Shown: positions 54,944-64,000, counted from the stretch's first letter. The stretch is DNA of 64,000 nt from Labrenzia sp. OB1 (GCF_001624695.1 NZ_JSEP01000002.1:124001-188000), one strand, 5' to 3'. Notes: generated by a model from the letters alone, not told the origin. Numbers and translations are program-made.

Positions 54944-55891
54944 ATGCTTTCGATTGCGAGACGACTTGGCGGCCTCGGCTACGGGAACGCCATTCTTATG
55001 CTCGGCCTCACCACCCTGTTCTGGGGTGGCAATGCGGTCGCCGGGCGCCTCGTCGTCGGTGAAGTCTCTCCCATGGTGGTGGTTTTCCTGCGCTGGTTCA
55101 TCGTCGCCGGCATCCTGATGCCGTTGCTGTGGATACGCATCCGCACCGAATGGCCTGTCATGCGGCCCTATCTGCCGCGCATGATTCTGATGGCGGTCTT
55201 CGGATTCGTCGGCTTCAATTCCCTGTTCTATATCGCCGCGACCAGTACGACCGCCGTGAATATCGGCATTATCCAGGGATCGATCCCGATCTTCGTTCTT
55301 ATCGGATCGGTGATCGCCTTCGGCACCCGTGTCAGGGTGCTTCAGATCCTGGGTATCGTTCTCACGCTGGTAGGGGTTACGTTGATCGCCTCCCAGGGCA
55401 AACTGGACACATTGCTGGCGCTGGCGATCAACCCGGGCGACGGCGTGATGCTGCTCGCCTGCGTGCTCTATTCAGGCTACACACTCGGCCTCAAGAACAG
55501 GCCACAAGTCTCCGGTCTTGCCTTCTTCGCCGTTCTTTCGGCCATATCCGCACTCACCTCCATCCCGGGTCTGACCTTCGAGATGGCCACCGGCGCCGCG
55601 CAGTGGCCAACGCTGAAAGGCTGGCTGGTGGTTTTCTACATTGCCCTCTTCCCCTCCTGCCTGGGGCAGATCTTCTTCATGCGCGGTGTGGAAATGATCG
55701 GCCCGGCGCGGGCCGGTGTCTTTATCAATCTGGTTCCCATCTTCGCGGCTATCCTTGCGGTCTCGATCCTCGGCGAGCCGTTCAGGTGGCATCACGGCCT
55801 CGCCCTTTCCCTGGTTCTGGGCGGTATCTGGCTTTCGGAACGCAAGGCGGCCGGCAGGCCAGACCAGCCTGATCCGGGAAGAGCCGCGTAA
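54944..55891 (+). CDS. EamA/DMT-family transporter
   Basis: Drug/metabolite transporter of 315 residues with ten predicted membrane helices in two EamA repeats (about 20-155 and 170-300). TLFWGGNAVAGRLVVGEVSP at the start and PIFAAILAVSILGEPFRWHHGLG-like text near the end are typical. It probably exports an amino acid or related metabolite. The ATG at 54944 has GGAAAGG upstream, while the frame is open to 54632 inside the glcB region on the other strand. Confidence 0.88.
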   Translation: MLSIARRLGGLGYGNAILMLGLTTLFWGGNAVAGRLVVGEVSPMVVVFLRWFIVAGILMPLLWIRIRTEWPVMRPYLPRMILMAVFGFVGFNSLFYIAATSTTAVNIGIIQGSIPIFVLIGSVIAFGTRVRVLQILGIVLTLVGVTLIASQGKLDTLLALAINPGDGVMLLACVLYSGYTLGLKNRPQVSGLAFFAVLSAISALTSIPGLTFEMATGAAQWPTLKGWLVVFYIALFPSCLGQIFFMRGVEMIGPARAGVFINLVPIFAAILAVSILGEPFRWHHGLALSLVLGGIWLSERKAAGRPDQPDPGRAA

Positions 55892-56201
55892 AAGCTGCAA
55901 GGACGGCACAAATTGCGTCCAGAACCGCAAATTATGCACTCGGCAAACGGTCGCCTTTACGCTTCTTAAGCGGAAATACTGCTATCGCTTGGGAGGCGAA
56001 GTGTTCTCAAGATGTGGCTTTGTTTGAAAAGCTGCTCCTGTGAATGGTGGCGGAGCCTTCGAGACACACGGGCTTGACGCACCAAGGCTCCGATCTACAA
56101 AATTTCCGCTTTCGCTTCGTCGACTTCGATAGTGGCCCGGTCCGGCGGAATTCAGGAGAGACACATTTGAAATCGCCGCAATCGCAAGGCACGATGGGTT
56201 C
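55892..56201. other. Intergenic region before the antiporter gene
   Basis: 310 bases with no recognised gene or repeat. It may contain the antiporter promoter. GGAGAG at about 56155 is not at useful spacing from the ATG at 56202. Confidence 0.4.
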
Positions 56202-58979
56202 ATGGAAACACCGTTGATTACAGGCGCTTTCGCGCTGCTGCTGATAACAATTTCCCTGCTGCAGCCACTTGCACGGCGGCTCGGGCTTGCCCCCAGCGTC
56301 TTACTGGCCACAGTGGGCACGATGATCGGCATTCTGGCGATCTATCTGCGCTATTCGGCCGAAACCAATGTCTTCAATGCCATTGCGGATGTCTTCATCA
56401 ATCCTCCGCTGGATTCGGAGATGATCCTTTACATCTTTCTGCCGATCCTGCTGTTCCAGACCGCACTGACCCTGGACATCCGCCGGATCTTGGAGGACAT
56501 CGGCCCCATCCTGTTGATGGCCATCGTGGCAGTTTTCGTGGCGACGGCCTTTATCGGCTTCGCGCTTTATCCACTCGCGCTGCTGTTCTCGCTTGAAGAT
56601 ATATCGCTGGTTGCCTGCCTGCTGCTTGGCGCGATCGTGGCCACCACCGATCCGGTTGCCGTCGTCGCCATATTCCGGGATATCGGCGCTCCCGCGCGGC
56701 TTGGCCGCATCGTCGAGGGTGAAAGCCTTTTGAACGATGCCGCAGCGATCGTGATTTTCGTCATATTTCTGCACATGCTCACCGGGCAGCAGACCTTGTC
56801 GATCAACGAGGCGGTGATTGCCTTCTGCCGGTCCTTCGCCGGGGGCATCATCGTCGGAGCCTTGCTGGGTCGGATCTGCGTCGCCCTCCTGCCGATCATG
56901 CGCGACATCCCCCTGGCCCAGGTAACCCTCAGCCTTGCCCTGCCCTATGGCACCTATGTTCTCAGCGACCAGTTCGCAGATGTCTCCGCCGTGGTGGCTG
57001 TGGTCTGCGCAGGAACCGTGTTCAATTTCTATGGGCCCGCGCGCATTCAGCCGGCCATCTGGCAGTTCCTGCATGCGGTGTGGGAGCAGATCTCCTTCTG
57101 GGCGGCATCGCTGATCTTTCTGCTTTCTGCAATCCTGATCCCGCGCTTCGTCGAGGGATTCAACCCCATCGACATTCTGCTGTTGCTGGTCGTGATTGTC
57201 GCGGCGCTGGCAGCGCGGGGGGTCGTGATTTTCGGATTGCTGCCGGTTCTGAGCGTTTTCAAGATCGGGCAATCGGTCAACAGCAAGTTCAAGACCGTGA
57301 TGCTGTGGGGCGGCATGCGCGGCGCGGTGACGCTGACGCTGGCGCTCAGCGTGTCCGAACACACGGCGCTGTCGGCGGAAGTTTCCGGATTTGTCACCAA
57401 GCTGGCGACAGGGTTCGTGCTGTTCACCCTGCTTGTCTACGGCACCAGTCTGAAACCGCTGATCCGTCTGCTGGGGCTCGATAAGCTGAACGCCCGTGAC
57501 GAGGCGTTCCGGACACAATTCCTGGCGCTCTCCCTGTCCGATGTGCGCCACGGGCTGGAGACGGCGGCGAAGGACTATCATATCGGACCGGAAGTCACCG
57601 CGCAGGTGCTGAAGGACTATGAAGACAGAGCTGCCGCCGCCGCGGCGGAAACCGACAAGCTGGAAGAGCTGAAGGATTGGGACCGGGTCCGCGTCGGCCT
57701 GATCGCGCTCGCGGATCGCGAACAGCAACTGGTTCTGGAACACTTCCACGAAAAAACCATCTCGGGCCGGTCCGTGTCGTGGTTCCTCACACTTACCGGC
57801 AGGACAGGCGACCTGACCCGCAGCGACGGCCGATCCGGCTATAACAAGGCCACCCGGCAACCGCTGAAGTTCGACCTGTCGTTCCGTCTGGCGCAGGCGC
57901 TGCAAAGACGGCTGCGGATCACGCGGCCGCTGGCGATCCGACTGGCCGACCGCTTCGAATTCCTGCTGGTTTACCGGATCCTCGCGGATGAGCTGATCGA
58001 ATTCAGCAACCAACACATCCGGCCGCTGCTGGGCGACCGTGTCGGCGACATTCTGCAGGACACGCTCGCCATCCGTCAGGACGAAACCCTGCAGGCCATC
58101 GACGCCCTGCGTCTTCAATATCCCGACTACGCGGACGCGCTGGAAGCACAGTTCCTCAGAAAGACGGGCGTGCGCCTGGAGGAAACCGCCTACGACGATG
58201 CCAAGGCGCAGATGCTGATCGGAGCCGAGTTACACCGCGACCTTCTGCAAGATGTCGAACGCGCGCGCCGCGCCTGCCACACACGCCCGGCCCTGGACCT
58301 GGGCCTCAAGACACGCGAACTGGTGAGTGCCCACCCTCTTTTCGCCGATTTGCCACCCAAGCAGAAAAAGGCGATACGGCGCATGATGCGGCCGCAATTC
58401 GCGACCCCCGGAGAATTGTTGGTCCGCAAGGGTGACCGGGGCGATGCGGCCTATTTCATCGCCTCGGGCGCGGTGGAAGTACGCACGCCCACCCACGCCG
58501 TACGCCTCGGACGCGGCGACGTGTTTGGCGAGATTGCACTGATGACGGGGGGCCGGCGCAGCGCCGACGTGGTCGCGCTCGGTTATTGCCAGTTGCTGAG
58601 CCTGGGCGCCCAGGACTTCAAGGAGTTGATGGTACAGCATGAGGAACTGCGCGAGCATGTCGTTGCTCTGGCCAAAAAACGGCGTTTCATGAATTCCAAC
58701 AACGACGCCATTGAAATGGACGACCCCGTGCTTTCGGTCTTCGCCGGAACATCGTCCACTTCGGATGAGGAGATGGAAACCTCGGCGGGCGGGGAGGAAA
58801 CACCGGTCGATACGCCAGAAACCGCCGAAAGCACGGCGACAGACAGCTCCTCCGAAAACGAGGGCCAAACTCTGGAGACAACGGACCCTGATCCTGAGGG
58901 CCCTTCCGAGACAGGAGATCCTGTGGCACCCAAGAATGCCGAAGAAAACAAGGCGAACCAGAAAACAGAAACCGCTTAA
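56202..58979 (+). CDS. CPA1-family Na+/H+ antiporter with C-terminal cyclic-nucleotide-binding domain
   Basis: Membrane antiporter of 925 residues. The transport domain (1-430, about 12-13 helices) has the conserved TDP at 149-151 and ESLLND at 174-179, where the acidic residues bind the cation. A cytoplasmic helical region (440-710) follows. Then comes a cNMP-binding domain (about 712-826) with GDVFGEIALMTGGRRSADV, the phosphate-binding cassette with intact Glu and Arg. The tail (about 840-925) is disordered and strongly acidic (E, D, T and S rich). The combination suggests ion exchange gated by cAMP or cGMP. It is single. Confidence 0.9.
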   Translation: METPLITGAFALLLITISLLQPLARRLGLAPSVLLATVGTMIGILAIYLRYSAETNVFNAIADVFINPPLDSEMILYIFLPILLFQTALTLDIRRILEDIGPILLMAIVAVFVATAFIGFALYPLALLFSLEDISLVACLLLGAIVATTDPVAVVAIFRDIGAPARLGRIVEGESLLNDAAAIVIFVIFLHMLTGQQTLSINEAVIAFCRSFAGGIIVGALLGRICVALLPIMRDIPLAQVTLSLALPYGTYVLSDQFADVSAVVAVVCAGTVFNFYGPARIQPAIWQFLHAVWEQISFWAASLIFLLSAILIPRFVEGFNPIDILLLLVVIVAALAARGVVIFGLLPVLSVFKIGQSVNSKFKTVMLWGGMRGAVTLTLALSVSEHTALSAEVSGFVTKLATGFVLFTLLVYGTSLKPLIRLLGLDKLNARDEAFRTQFLALSLSDVRHGLETAAKDYHIGPEVTAQVLKDYEDRAAAAAAETDKLEELKDWDRVRVGLIALADREQQLVLEHFHEKTISGRSVSWFLTLTGRTGDLTRSDGRSGYNKATRQPLKFDLSFRLAQALQRRLRITRPLAIRLADRFEFLLVYRILADELIEFSNQHIRPLLGDRVGDILQDTLAIRQDETLQAIDALRLQYPDYADALEAQFLRKTGVRLEETAYDDAKAQMLIGAELHRDLLQDVERARRACHTRPALDLGLKTRELVSAHPLFADLPPKQKKAIRRMMRPQFATPGELLVRKGDRGDAAYFIASGAVEVRTPTHAVRLGRGDVFGEIALMTGGRRSADVVALGYCQLLSLGAQDFKELMVQHEELREHVVALAKKRRFMNSNNDAIEMDDPVLSVFAGTSSTSDEEMETSAGGEETPVDTPETAESTATDSSSENEGQTLETTDPDPEGPSETGDPVAPKNAEENKANQKTETA

Positions 58980-59068
58980 TACCAGGACCGGTTTCAGCCG
59001 AATGCCGACAAAGTCTCGACAAGGCCGGTTCCGACGGACCGAGCGGCCCGTCTCCTGCCCGGGGAAAT

Positions 59069-59875
59069 TCAGCCCGCTTTGCGGATTTCCACGGAGTGCG
59101 GATACGGGATGGAAATACCGCCGGCGTCGAAGGCTTCCTTGACCGCCTTCAGCATGTGGAATTTCAGCTCCCAATAGTCACCGGAATCGCACCACAGCCG
59201 CACACCAAGATCGACCGAGCTGTCGCCGAGGTTCGTCACCCGGACCCAGGGCTCAGGGTCCTTGTGGATGCGCGCGTCGGCATTGGCGACATCCAGAACA
59301 ATCTGAATGGCCTTGTTGGCATCGTCGCCGTAGTCGATACCGAAAGTCAGATCGAGGCGGCGCGTCGGATGAGCAGAGTAATTCGTCAGCACCGTTCCCC
59401 AGGCCTGACCGTTCGGCATGATGATCTGCACGTTGTCCGGCGTAACCAGTTCGGTGACGAATATATTGAGGTCCTTCACGGTCCCGCTGGTGCCGCCGAT
59501 ATCGACGAACTGGCCAATCCGGTAAGGGCGGAAAATGATCAGCATGACGCCGGCGGCAATATCGCTCAAGGTGCCCTGCAAGGCGAGACCAATCGCCAGT
59601 GTGCCGGCGCCGAGAACAGCCACGAGGCTGGTTGCCTGGATGCCGAAAAGTTGCAGCACGGCAATCAGCGTGACCAGAAGAACCAGCCAGCGCACGATCG
59701 AGGCGGCAAAGCCACCGATCGTGTCATCGATACGCGGATGGCTGACGATCCTCTTTTTAACCAGGGCCGACAGCAAACCGGCCAGAAACCACCCGATGAG
59801 AAGGACGATGACCGCCTTGACCGCGTTGATCAGCAGCGGCGTATAAACGCTGACCTGGTCCATGGCACTTTCCAT
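59069..59875 (-). CDS. MscS-family mechanosensitive channel
   Basis: Small-conductance mechanosensitive channel of 268 residues. Three membrane helices (about 15-35, 60-85 and 90-118) lead to the pore-lining TM3 with the glycine/alanine pattern ATSLVAVLGAGTLAIGLALQGTLSDIAAG. The cytoplasmic beta domain contains GTSGTVKDLNIFVTEL and IMPNGQAWGTVLTNYS. It releases solutes on osmotic downshock. ATG 59875 is chosen because GGAGGA lies eight bases upstream. Confidence 0.93.
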   Translation of the reverse strand: MESAMDQVSVYTPLLINAVKAVIVLLIGWFLAGLLSALVKKRIVSHPRIDDTIGGFAASIVRWLVLLVTLIAVLQLFGIQATSLVAVLGAGTLAIGLALQGTLSDIAAGVMLIIFRPYRIGQFVDIGGTSGTVKDLNIFVTELVTPDNVQIIMPNGQAWGTVLTNYSAHPTRRLDLTFGIDYGDDANKAIQIVLDVANADARIHKDPEPWVRVTNLGDSSVDLGVRLWCDSGDYWELKFHMLKAVKEAFDAGGISIPYPHSVEIRKAG

Positions 59876-60062
59876 GATGCATTCCTCCGTTGGGAAACCG
59901 GCTTCGACCATATGCGGATTTTGAAGACGGAATCCCGCCGGACCGGCAAAGTCCCCAACCTTTTCGACGGGCCCCGCAGATACCCTCGTCAGAACTGCGG
60001 AGCCTCAACGTGCAGTCTGGCGGATGCGAATGGACTGGGCGTCTTCGCTCCGCCACGACAGA

Positions 60063-61586
60063 TCACACCCGGCCGGACCTTTCCTGCCAGTCTTCCAGAA
60101 ACGCCGCCAAATCCGGGTTACCGCAATTGGAGACATAGTGAGGCTGAAGAACGCTGCCGGCCTCCAGCAACAGTCGCGCACAGGCAATATGGTCGGCTTC
60201 CGGCTGGCCGGGAGCGAACTCTGAGCCGTGAACCACCGTGTCGAGCGCGTCGCCGCCATAGTGGTTTTTCCTGGAAAGATCCGGTTCGAGCGACAGAAAG
60301 TAGCTCAGCTCCGGCACCAATCCGTGCCATCCCGCGATATGCAACGGTGGAAGCCCCATGTCATCGGCCATGTCGGGGTCAAGACCGGCCACGACGAGCG
60401 CTTTCAGGTGATCAAGCCGTCCGGAACAGGCGGCCAGTTCGCTCAGAAGTGTCCGGTCTTCCCTGGTCAATGCGTCAGGGTCCAGCCTTCCAGGCCGGGC
60501 AGTGCCATCGGCGCAGGCCGCGAGGATCGTCTCGCTTTCGGAGAGCGGAGACGCGTGCCCCTTTTCCGCCAACCGGTCTGCGGCAGCCTTGTTGCCGTGG
60601 ATCCGCGCAAGCGCATAGGGCGAATGGCCCTGCCAGACGGCCTTCGCGTCCGCGCCGAACTCCAGAAGCAGCTCGACAATGGCGGCGGACCGGCCGCGCC
60701 TGACGGCCTGGTGAAGCGCGGGAATGGAATTCAACGGCAAACCGCCCGGCTGATCCGGCACGGTGATGTTCGGATCGGCGCCGGCCTCAAGCAGCATGCG
60801 CACCTTGACCTCATTCTCGAAATCGAGTGCCCGCGGCAGGGCGTTTGTGCCGTCTGGACGAGCGTTGTGCTTCAAGAGCAACTCCAGCGTCCTTGTGTGG
60901 CCAAGTTCAGTCGCGTGATAGAGGCTCTCGTTGTCATTGGGATCGGCCCCCTTGTCCAGAAGCCAGCGGCCGAGCGTGAAATTGTCCGCATGACACAGCG
61001 CGCCATACAATGCCGGGAGCATGTCCTTGTCGCCCGGCTGGTACGGGTAACCATCATTGACGTCCGCGCCGCTGGCCACCAGCAATTCGGCAATCGCCAT
61101 CATGTCTGCCTCTTTGCCGGGACTGCGATGAATTTCCTTTGAAAACGCCAGATGCAGGATCGGCGACCGGATACCGACGGGCCGCACTGCCGCACCGGGA
61201 TCGCTGCCGACAACCGTCCGCACAGAATCCAGATCGTAAAGTGCAATCTGCAGTCCGAGATTGTCGTCCTTCAGGGTCGGATCTTCAGCCAGAAGCCTGT
61301 CGGTCTTCCAGTGCTGCCCCTGATAGAGCGCCACCTTCAGCCGTTCGGCCTTTTCGGCCCGGCTCATGGCCGCGCTTTCGACCGTGAATTTCAGTTTCGG
61401 CCAACTGTCTTGGCCCTCTTCGCGGGCAATCACATGCAGAAAGTCGGCGTGCCTGAGCGCCTTGTCGGGGTCGACATGGGCGGCAACCCGTGCACGGGCA
61501 TCCGGATCGCCGGCCACATGGGCTTTCCTGAGGCGGCGGGCCGCGTTCTTGAAGGTATCGAGGGTGAATGCAGGTCCATCGGACAT
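60063..61586 (-). CDS. Ankyrin-repeat protein
   Basis: Cytoplasmic protein of 507 residues. It has an N-terminal helical part (1-75), then ankyrin-type repeats over about 90-490, seen as repeated LLLEAGADPNIT, ALHQAVRRGRSAAIVELLLEFGAD, GLPPLHIAGWHGLVPELSYFLS and ARLLLEAGS. No signal peptide. Such proteins mediate protein binding. The partner is not evident. Bacterial ankyrin proteins can be of any role and effector function is not implied. Confidence 0.82.
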   Translation of the reverse strand: MSDGPAFTLDTFKNAARRLRKAHVAGDPDARARVAAHVDPDKALRHADFLHVIAREEGQDSWPKLKFTVESAAMSRAEKAERLKVALYQGQHWKTDRLLAEDPTLKDDNLGLQIALYDLDSVRTVVGSDPGAAVRPVGIRSPILHLAFSKEIHRSPGKEADMMAIAELLVASGADVNDGYPYQPGDKDMLPALYGALCHADNFTLGRWLLDKGADPNDNESLYHATELGHTRTLELLLKHNARPDGTNALPRALDFENEVKVRMLLEAGADPNITVPDQPGGLPLNSIPALHQAVRRGRSAAIVELLLEFGADAKAVWQGHSPYALARIHGNKAAADRLAEKGHASPLSESETILAACADGTARPGRLDPDALTREDRTLLSELAACSGRLDHLKALVVAGLDPDMADDMGLPPLHIAGWHGLVPELSYFLSLEPDLSRKNHYGGDALDTVVHGSEFAPGQPEADHIACARLLLEAGSVLQPHYVSNCGNPDLAAFLEDWQERSGRV

Positions 61587-61775
61587 GGCTTTTCTCCTGT
61601 TGCAAAGCCCGGGCGATCCGCTGGTTTCGGGCGCAGGTGAAAAACCGGCATATGTCGTCAGTTGTCAGGGTGCTTGCGCTTTCCGCGGATCCGGATGCCG
61701 CCCTCATCGGCTCCGGCAAATTGCATGAACAGGCGCGGCAATGCAAGCCTGTTCATCCGCTTTTTGCGCAGATGC

Positions 61776-62639
61776 TCAGCCTTTGAGCGGTCCGAGATCG
61801 CAGGGGGCCTCGCTGTCCTCCGGCACGAAAAAATCCGGCGCCAGCGCCTGTGTCGGATCGACCCTGTACCTGTTGAAATCGGTGACGCCCCGGCTTGCCA
61901 GGAAAGTGTCATCGATCAGGAACCGGCCGGAGAACTCCTTCGCCGGCGATGTGAATATTTCATGAGCGGCATCGGCAAGAATATCGGGTGTCCGGCTCTG
62001 TTGCATCATCTTGTCGCCACCGATGATGTTCTTGATCGCCGCCGTCGCGATGGTCGTGCGCGGCCACAGTGCGTTCACCGCAATCCCTTTTGACCGCAGC
62101 TCGCCGGCAAGGCCCAGGACCACTAGACTCATGCCGTATTTGGCTATGGAGTAAGGCGTGAACGGAGCAAACCATTTTTCCTGCATGTCGAGCGGCGGTG
62201 ACAGCATCAGGACGTGCGGGTTGTCGGCATTCTTGAGGTGTTCGACGGCGTGTTTGCAACACGCCAGCGTGCCGCGCGTATTGACCTGGTGCATCAGGTC
62301 GAAGCGCTTCATGTCGGTCTGGGCCAGCGGGGTCAACTGAATGGCACTTGCGTTGTTGACCAGAATGTCCAACCCGCCAAATTCCGCGGCCGTCTTGTCG
62401 ATTGCAGCTTTCACGGCCTCGTCATCGCGCACATCGACAACCAGGGGGAGCGCTTTGCCACCGGCTGCTTCAATCTCCTCGGCGGCCGTAAAGATCGTGC
62501 CTTCCAGCTTTGGATGCGGCTCGGCGGTCTTGGCGGCAATGGCGATGTTGGCGCCGTCCCGAGCCGCCTTGAGTGCGATTGCCTTGCCGATCCCGCGCGA
62601 GGCGCCTGTGATGAACAGGGTTTTGCCATTCAGTGACAT
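61776..62639 (-). CDS. Short-chain dehydrogenase/reductase (HSDL2-like)
   Basis: NAD(P)-dependent SDR of 287 residues. The cofactor motif is TGASRGIGKAIA (residues 11-22), NNAS follows, then LSPPL with the catalytic Ser, and YSIAKYG with the Tyr and Lys. The length and the PRTTIATAAIKNII text resemble HSDL2-type SDRs, which are linked to fatty-acid metabolism. It belongs to a run of minus-strand genes with crotonase and acyl-CoA dehydrogenase, and is probably co-expressed though 85 bases separate it from the crotonase. Confidence 0.88.
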   Translation of the reverse strand: MSLNGKTLFITGASRGIGKAIALKAARDGANIAIAAKTAEPHPKLEGTIFTAAEEIEAAGGKALPLVVDVRDDEAVKAAIDKTAAEFGGLDILVNNASAIQLTPLAQTDMKRFDLMHQVNTRGTLACCKHAVEHLKNADNPHVLMLSPPLDMQEKWFAPFTPYSIAKYGMSLVVLGLAGELRSKGIAVNALWPRTTIATAAIKNIIGGDKMMQQSRTPDILADAAHEIFTSPAKEFSGRFLIDDTFLASRGVTDFNRYRVDPTQALAPDFFVPEDSEAPCDLGPLKG

Positions 62640-62724
62640 CTTCTAGTTCTCCGGATTACCGCCGTTCTGGCGCATGTTCGTTTTTCAAGGCACTTGCCGC
62701 CGATGACAGCCGATATCTCTGTCT

Positions 62725-63471
62725 CTAAGTCTTCCCGGATTTCGACATGAAAGCCTGGAATGCGGCTATCGTTTCCGGCGAACTCAGCCGGCTTGCAAAG
62801 ATCCTGATTTCTTCTTCCACGCGCTCTGAAAGCGGGCCGGTGTCGCCGCGCAGGAGCTTGCGAGACAGCGCCATCGCCTCCGGCGGCTTGGCCGCGATCT
62901 CCCTGGCGCAGTCCAGGGCGGCGGCATCGACATCGCCTTCCACCACCTCGTTGACAAGGCCCGCCATCTCAGCCTTTCGCGCTGAAAAGGGTCTGCCGAG
63001 ACAAAGCAGTTCAAAAGCACGAGCCTGACCGAGCATCTGTGGCCCTAACAGGCTGGAGCCGGCTTCCGGCACGAGGCCAAGATCCACGAAGGGGGAGCGG
63101 ATAACAGTGCGCGGACTGGCGAACACCATGTCGCAATGCATCAGCAAAGTCGTACCGACGCCGATGGCGATGCCGTCGAGCGAGGCCACAAGCGGCTTTT
63201 CGTTGCGCACCAGCGCGCGCAGGAAACGGACCACCGGGGTTTCCGTCATGCCGGACTTGCCGGCGTATTGCAGGAAATCGCCAATGTCATTGCCCGCCGT
63301 AAACACCTCCGGCTGGCCGCAGATCAGATGGCAGCGCACGCCGTCATCCGTGTTCCCGGCCTCCAGAGCCTCGGCGAGATCCGTATACATGGCCCCTGTA
63401 AGGGCATTTTTCTTTTCCGGCCGGTCCAGCCGCAGAATCTGGACACCGTTCTCAATGGTTTTCAGGATCAT
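62725..63471 (-). CDS. Crotonase-family protein (enoyl-CoA hydratase/isomerase)
   Basis: CoA-ester enzyme of 248 residues. The oxyanion-hole segment is FTAGNDIGDFL (near residue 57), and DGIAIGVGTTLLMHCDMVFAS is the second. The two hydratase glutamates are not found at their positions (GTTLL in place of GCEL; SPFVDLG in place of xPEIxLG). A glutamate lies in LVPEAGSS, the place used by delta3-delta2 enoyl-CoA isomerases. So an isomerase-like activity is more likely than hydration. It is 21 bases downstream of the acyl-CoA dehydrogenase gene. Confidence 0.85.
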   Translation of the reverse strand: MILKTIENGVQILRLDRPEKKNALTGAMYTDLAEALEAGNTDDGVRCHLICGQPEVFTAGNDIGDFLQYAGKSGMTETPVVRFLRALVRNEKPLVASLDGIAIGVGTTLLMHCDMVFASPRTVIRSPFVDLGLVPEAGSSLLGPQMLGQARAFELLCLGRPFSARKAEMAGLVNEVVEGDVDAAALDCAREIAAKPPEAMALSRKLLRGDTGPLSERVEEEIRIFASRLSSPETIAAFQAFMSKSGKT

Positions 63472-63492
63472 AGGGTTCTCCCGTGCGGCACT

Positions 63493-64000
63493 TCAGGATG
63501 CCAGAGCTTCCGCATCGAACGCCTGGATGGCTTCGGCCGACAGCAGGATGTCCGACTTCAGACCGGCTGTTTCGCAGAGCGTGGTCTCGCAGAAATTTCG
63601 GGCGAGCAAAGTCCGTTCGGCGAGCCTTTGTGCCGGTTCCCCCACGGAGCGCAACGCCCCCCTGGCGAGCAGCGCCCCGCCGAGTGCCAGTCCGGCCACG
63701 CGCAGGTAAGGCGTCGCACCTGAAAGAGCGTCGGCGATCCGGCCCTCTGACTGGGCTGCCAGCATATAGTCGCTCGCCTCTCTCAGATCCTCGATGCTGG
63801 CTGCGAGGCGTTCTGCTGTCGCGCCGAATTCCGGCCGGTTGGAGGCGGCGACCTCATCGGCAACGGCCTTGAGCTCGGCAATGAAGCCCCTGATGTGATC
63901 TCCGCCCGACAACGGCAGTTTGCGCAGGACAAGATCAATGGACTGAATGCCGTTGGTGCCTTCATAGATCGGCGCGATACGCGCGTCGCGCAGATGCTGT
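63493..64000 (-). CDS. Acyl-CoA dehydrogenase (5' part outside window)
   Basis: C-terminal end of a flavin-dependent acyl-CoA dehydrogenase, open through the right edge. 168 codons are visible before the stop at 63493. The visible start is QHLRDARIAPIYEGTNGIQS, the conserved acyl-CoA dehydrogenase block (catalytic-base region and ANGIQ-like loop), followed by a further C-terminal domain of about 120 residues, as in the long (about 590-residue) family members. It oxidises an acyl-CoA to the 2-enoyl-CoA, fitting with the following crotonase and SDR genes. Confidence 0.88.
   Translation of the reverse strand, partial: QHLRDARIAPIYEGTNGIQSIDLVLRKLPLSGGDHIRGFIAELKAVADEVAASNRPEFGATAERLAASIEDLREASDYMLAAQSEGRIADALSGATPYLRVAGLALGGALLARGALRSVGEPAQRLAERTLLARNFCETTLCETAGLKSDILLSAEAIQAFDAEALAS

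Noticed and set aside
56301-58118. 605-residue minus-strand frame rich in D, Q, R and H
   Set aside because: Antisense to the antiporter gene. Its composition is typical of a reverse-complement shadow of membrane-protein codons.
1-64000. CRISPR array, prophage, integrase, transposase gene, rRNA operon
   Set aside because: No regularly spaced repeats, phage structural genes, recombinases or rRNA sequences were seen in reading the window.

Overview
This window is a continuous stretch of chromosome from an alphaproteobacterium, most likely of the order Hyphomicrobiales and perhaps the marine Stappiaceae (Roseibium/Labrenzia/Stappia). That placement is an inference from gene content: a GcrA cell-cycle regulator, a class I lysyl-tRNA synthetase, a SAM-II riboswitch before metZ, a double-length dCTP deaminase, the long forms of PstA and PstC, and a DUF1127 protein. 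The DNA is GC-rich and densely coding on both strands. I see no prophage, no transposase gene, no rRNA and no CRISPR array.

Layout. 1-6.5 kb: housekeeping genes (lysyl-tRNA synthetase cut by the left edge, TerB-like protein, apaG, a CDP-alcohol phosphatidyltransferase, riboswitch-controlled metZ, dcd and a YigZ-family gene). 6.5-13.3 kb: dispersed repeats, a bacterial voltage-gated sodium channel, tRNA-Gly(CCC), a DUF1127 protein, an Lrp-type regulator, a GMC oxidoreductase, a solute-binding protein, a sterol-desaturase-like protein and a hydrolase. 13.3-18.1 kb: an RND efflux pump (adaptor then permease). 18.3-21.4 kb: argD-argF-hslO operon. 21.8-30.6 kb: gcrA, then the complete phosphate-starvation locus phoR, pstS, pstC, pstA, pstB, phoU, phoB, with a four-unit Pho box before pstS. 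30.8-39.7 kb: mixed genes (two SRPBCC proteins, a metallo-beta-lactamase-fold hydrolase, a DUF1499 protein, a CorA-type transporter, pdxH, a lipoprotein, a DnaJ-like chaperone, and divergent ArsR and MarR regulators). 39.8-50.1 kb: catabolic accessory genes, namely two GNATs, two PuuB/DAO-type FAD oxidoreductases, and a LysR regulator divergent from a GMC dehydrogenase / aldehyde dehydrogenase / enolase-superfamily operon. 50.1-64 kb: an MHYT-GGDEF-EAL protein, malate synthase G, an EamA exporter, a CPA1 antiporter with a cyclic-nucleotide domain, an MscS channel, an ankyrin-repeat protein, and a fatty-acid/acyl-CoA cluster (SDR, crotonase, acyl-CoA dehydrogenase) cut by the right edge.

The most unusual signal is two families of small, non-coding, inverted-repeat elements, here called A and B. 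They sit between TA dinucleotides like MITEs. Six genes (yigZ-like, the solute-binding protein, the sterol desaturase, phoR, corA, the dnaJ-like gene) end with a TAG stop lying exactly at an element edge. Two family A copies share a conserved reading frame of about 40 codons. Other points of interest are a SAM-II aptamer followed by an intrinsic terminator, a sodium channel with an intact selectivity filter, a dCTP deaminase that looks internally duplicated with one half degenerate, and a crotonase lacking both canonical hydratase glutamates.
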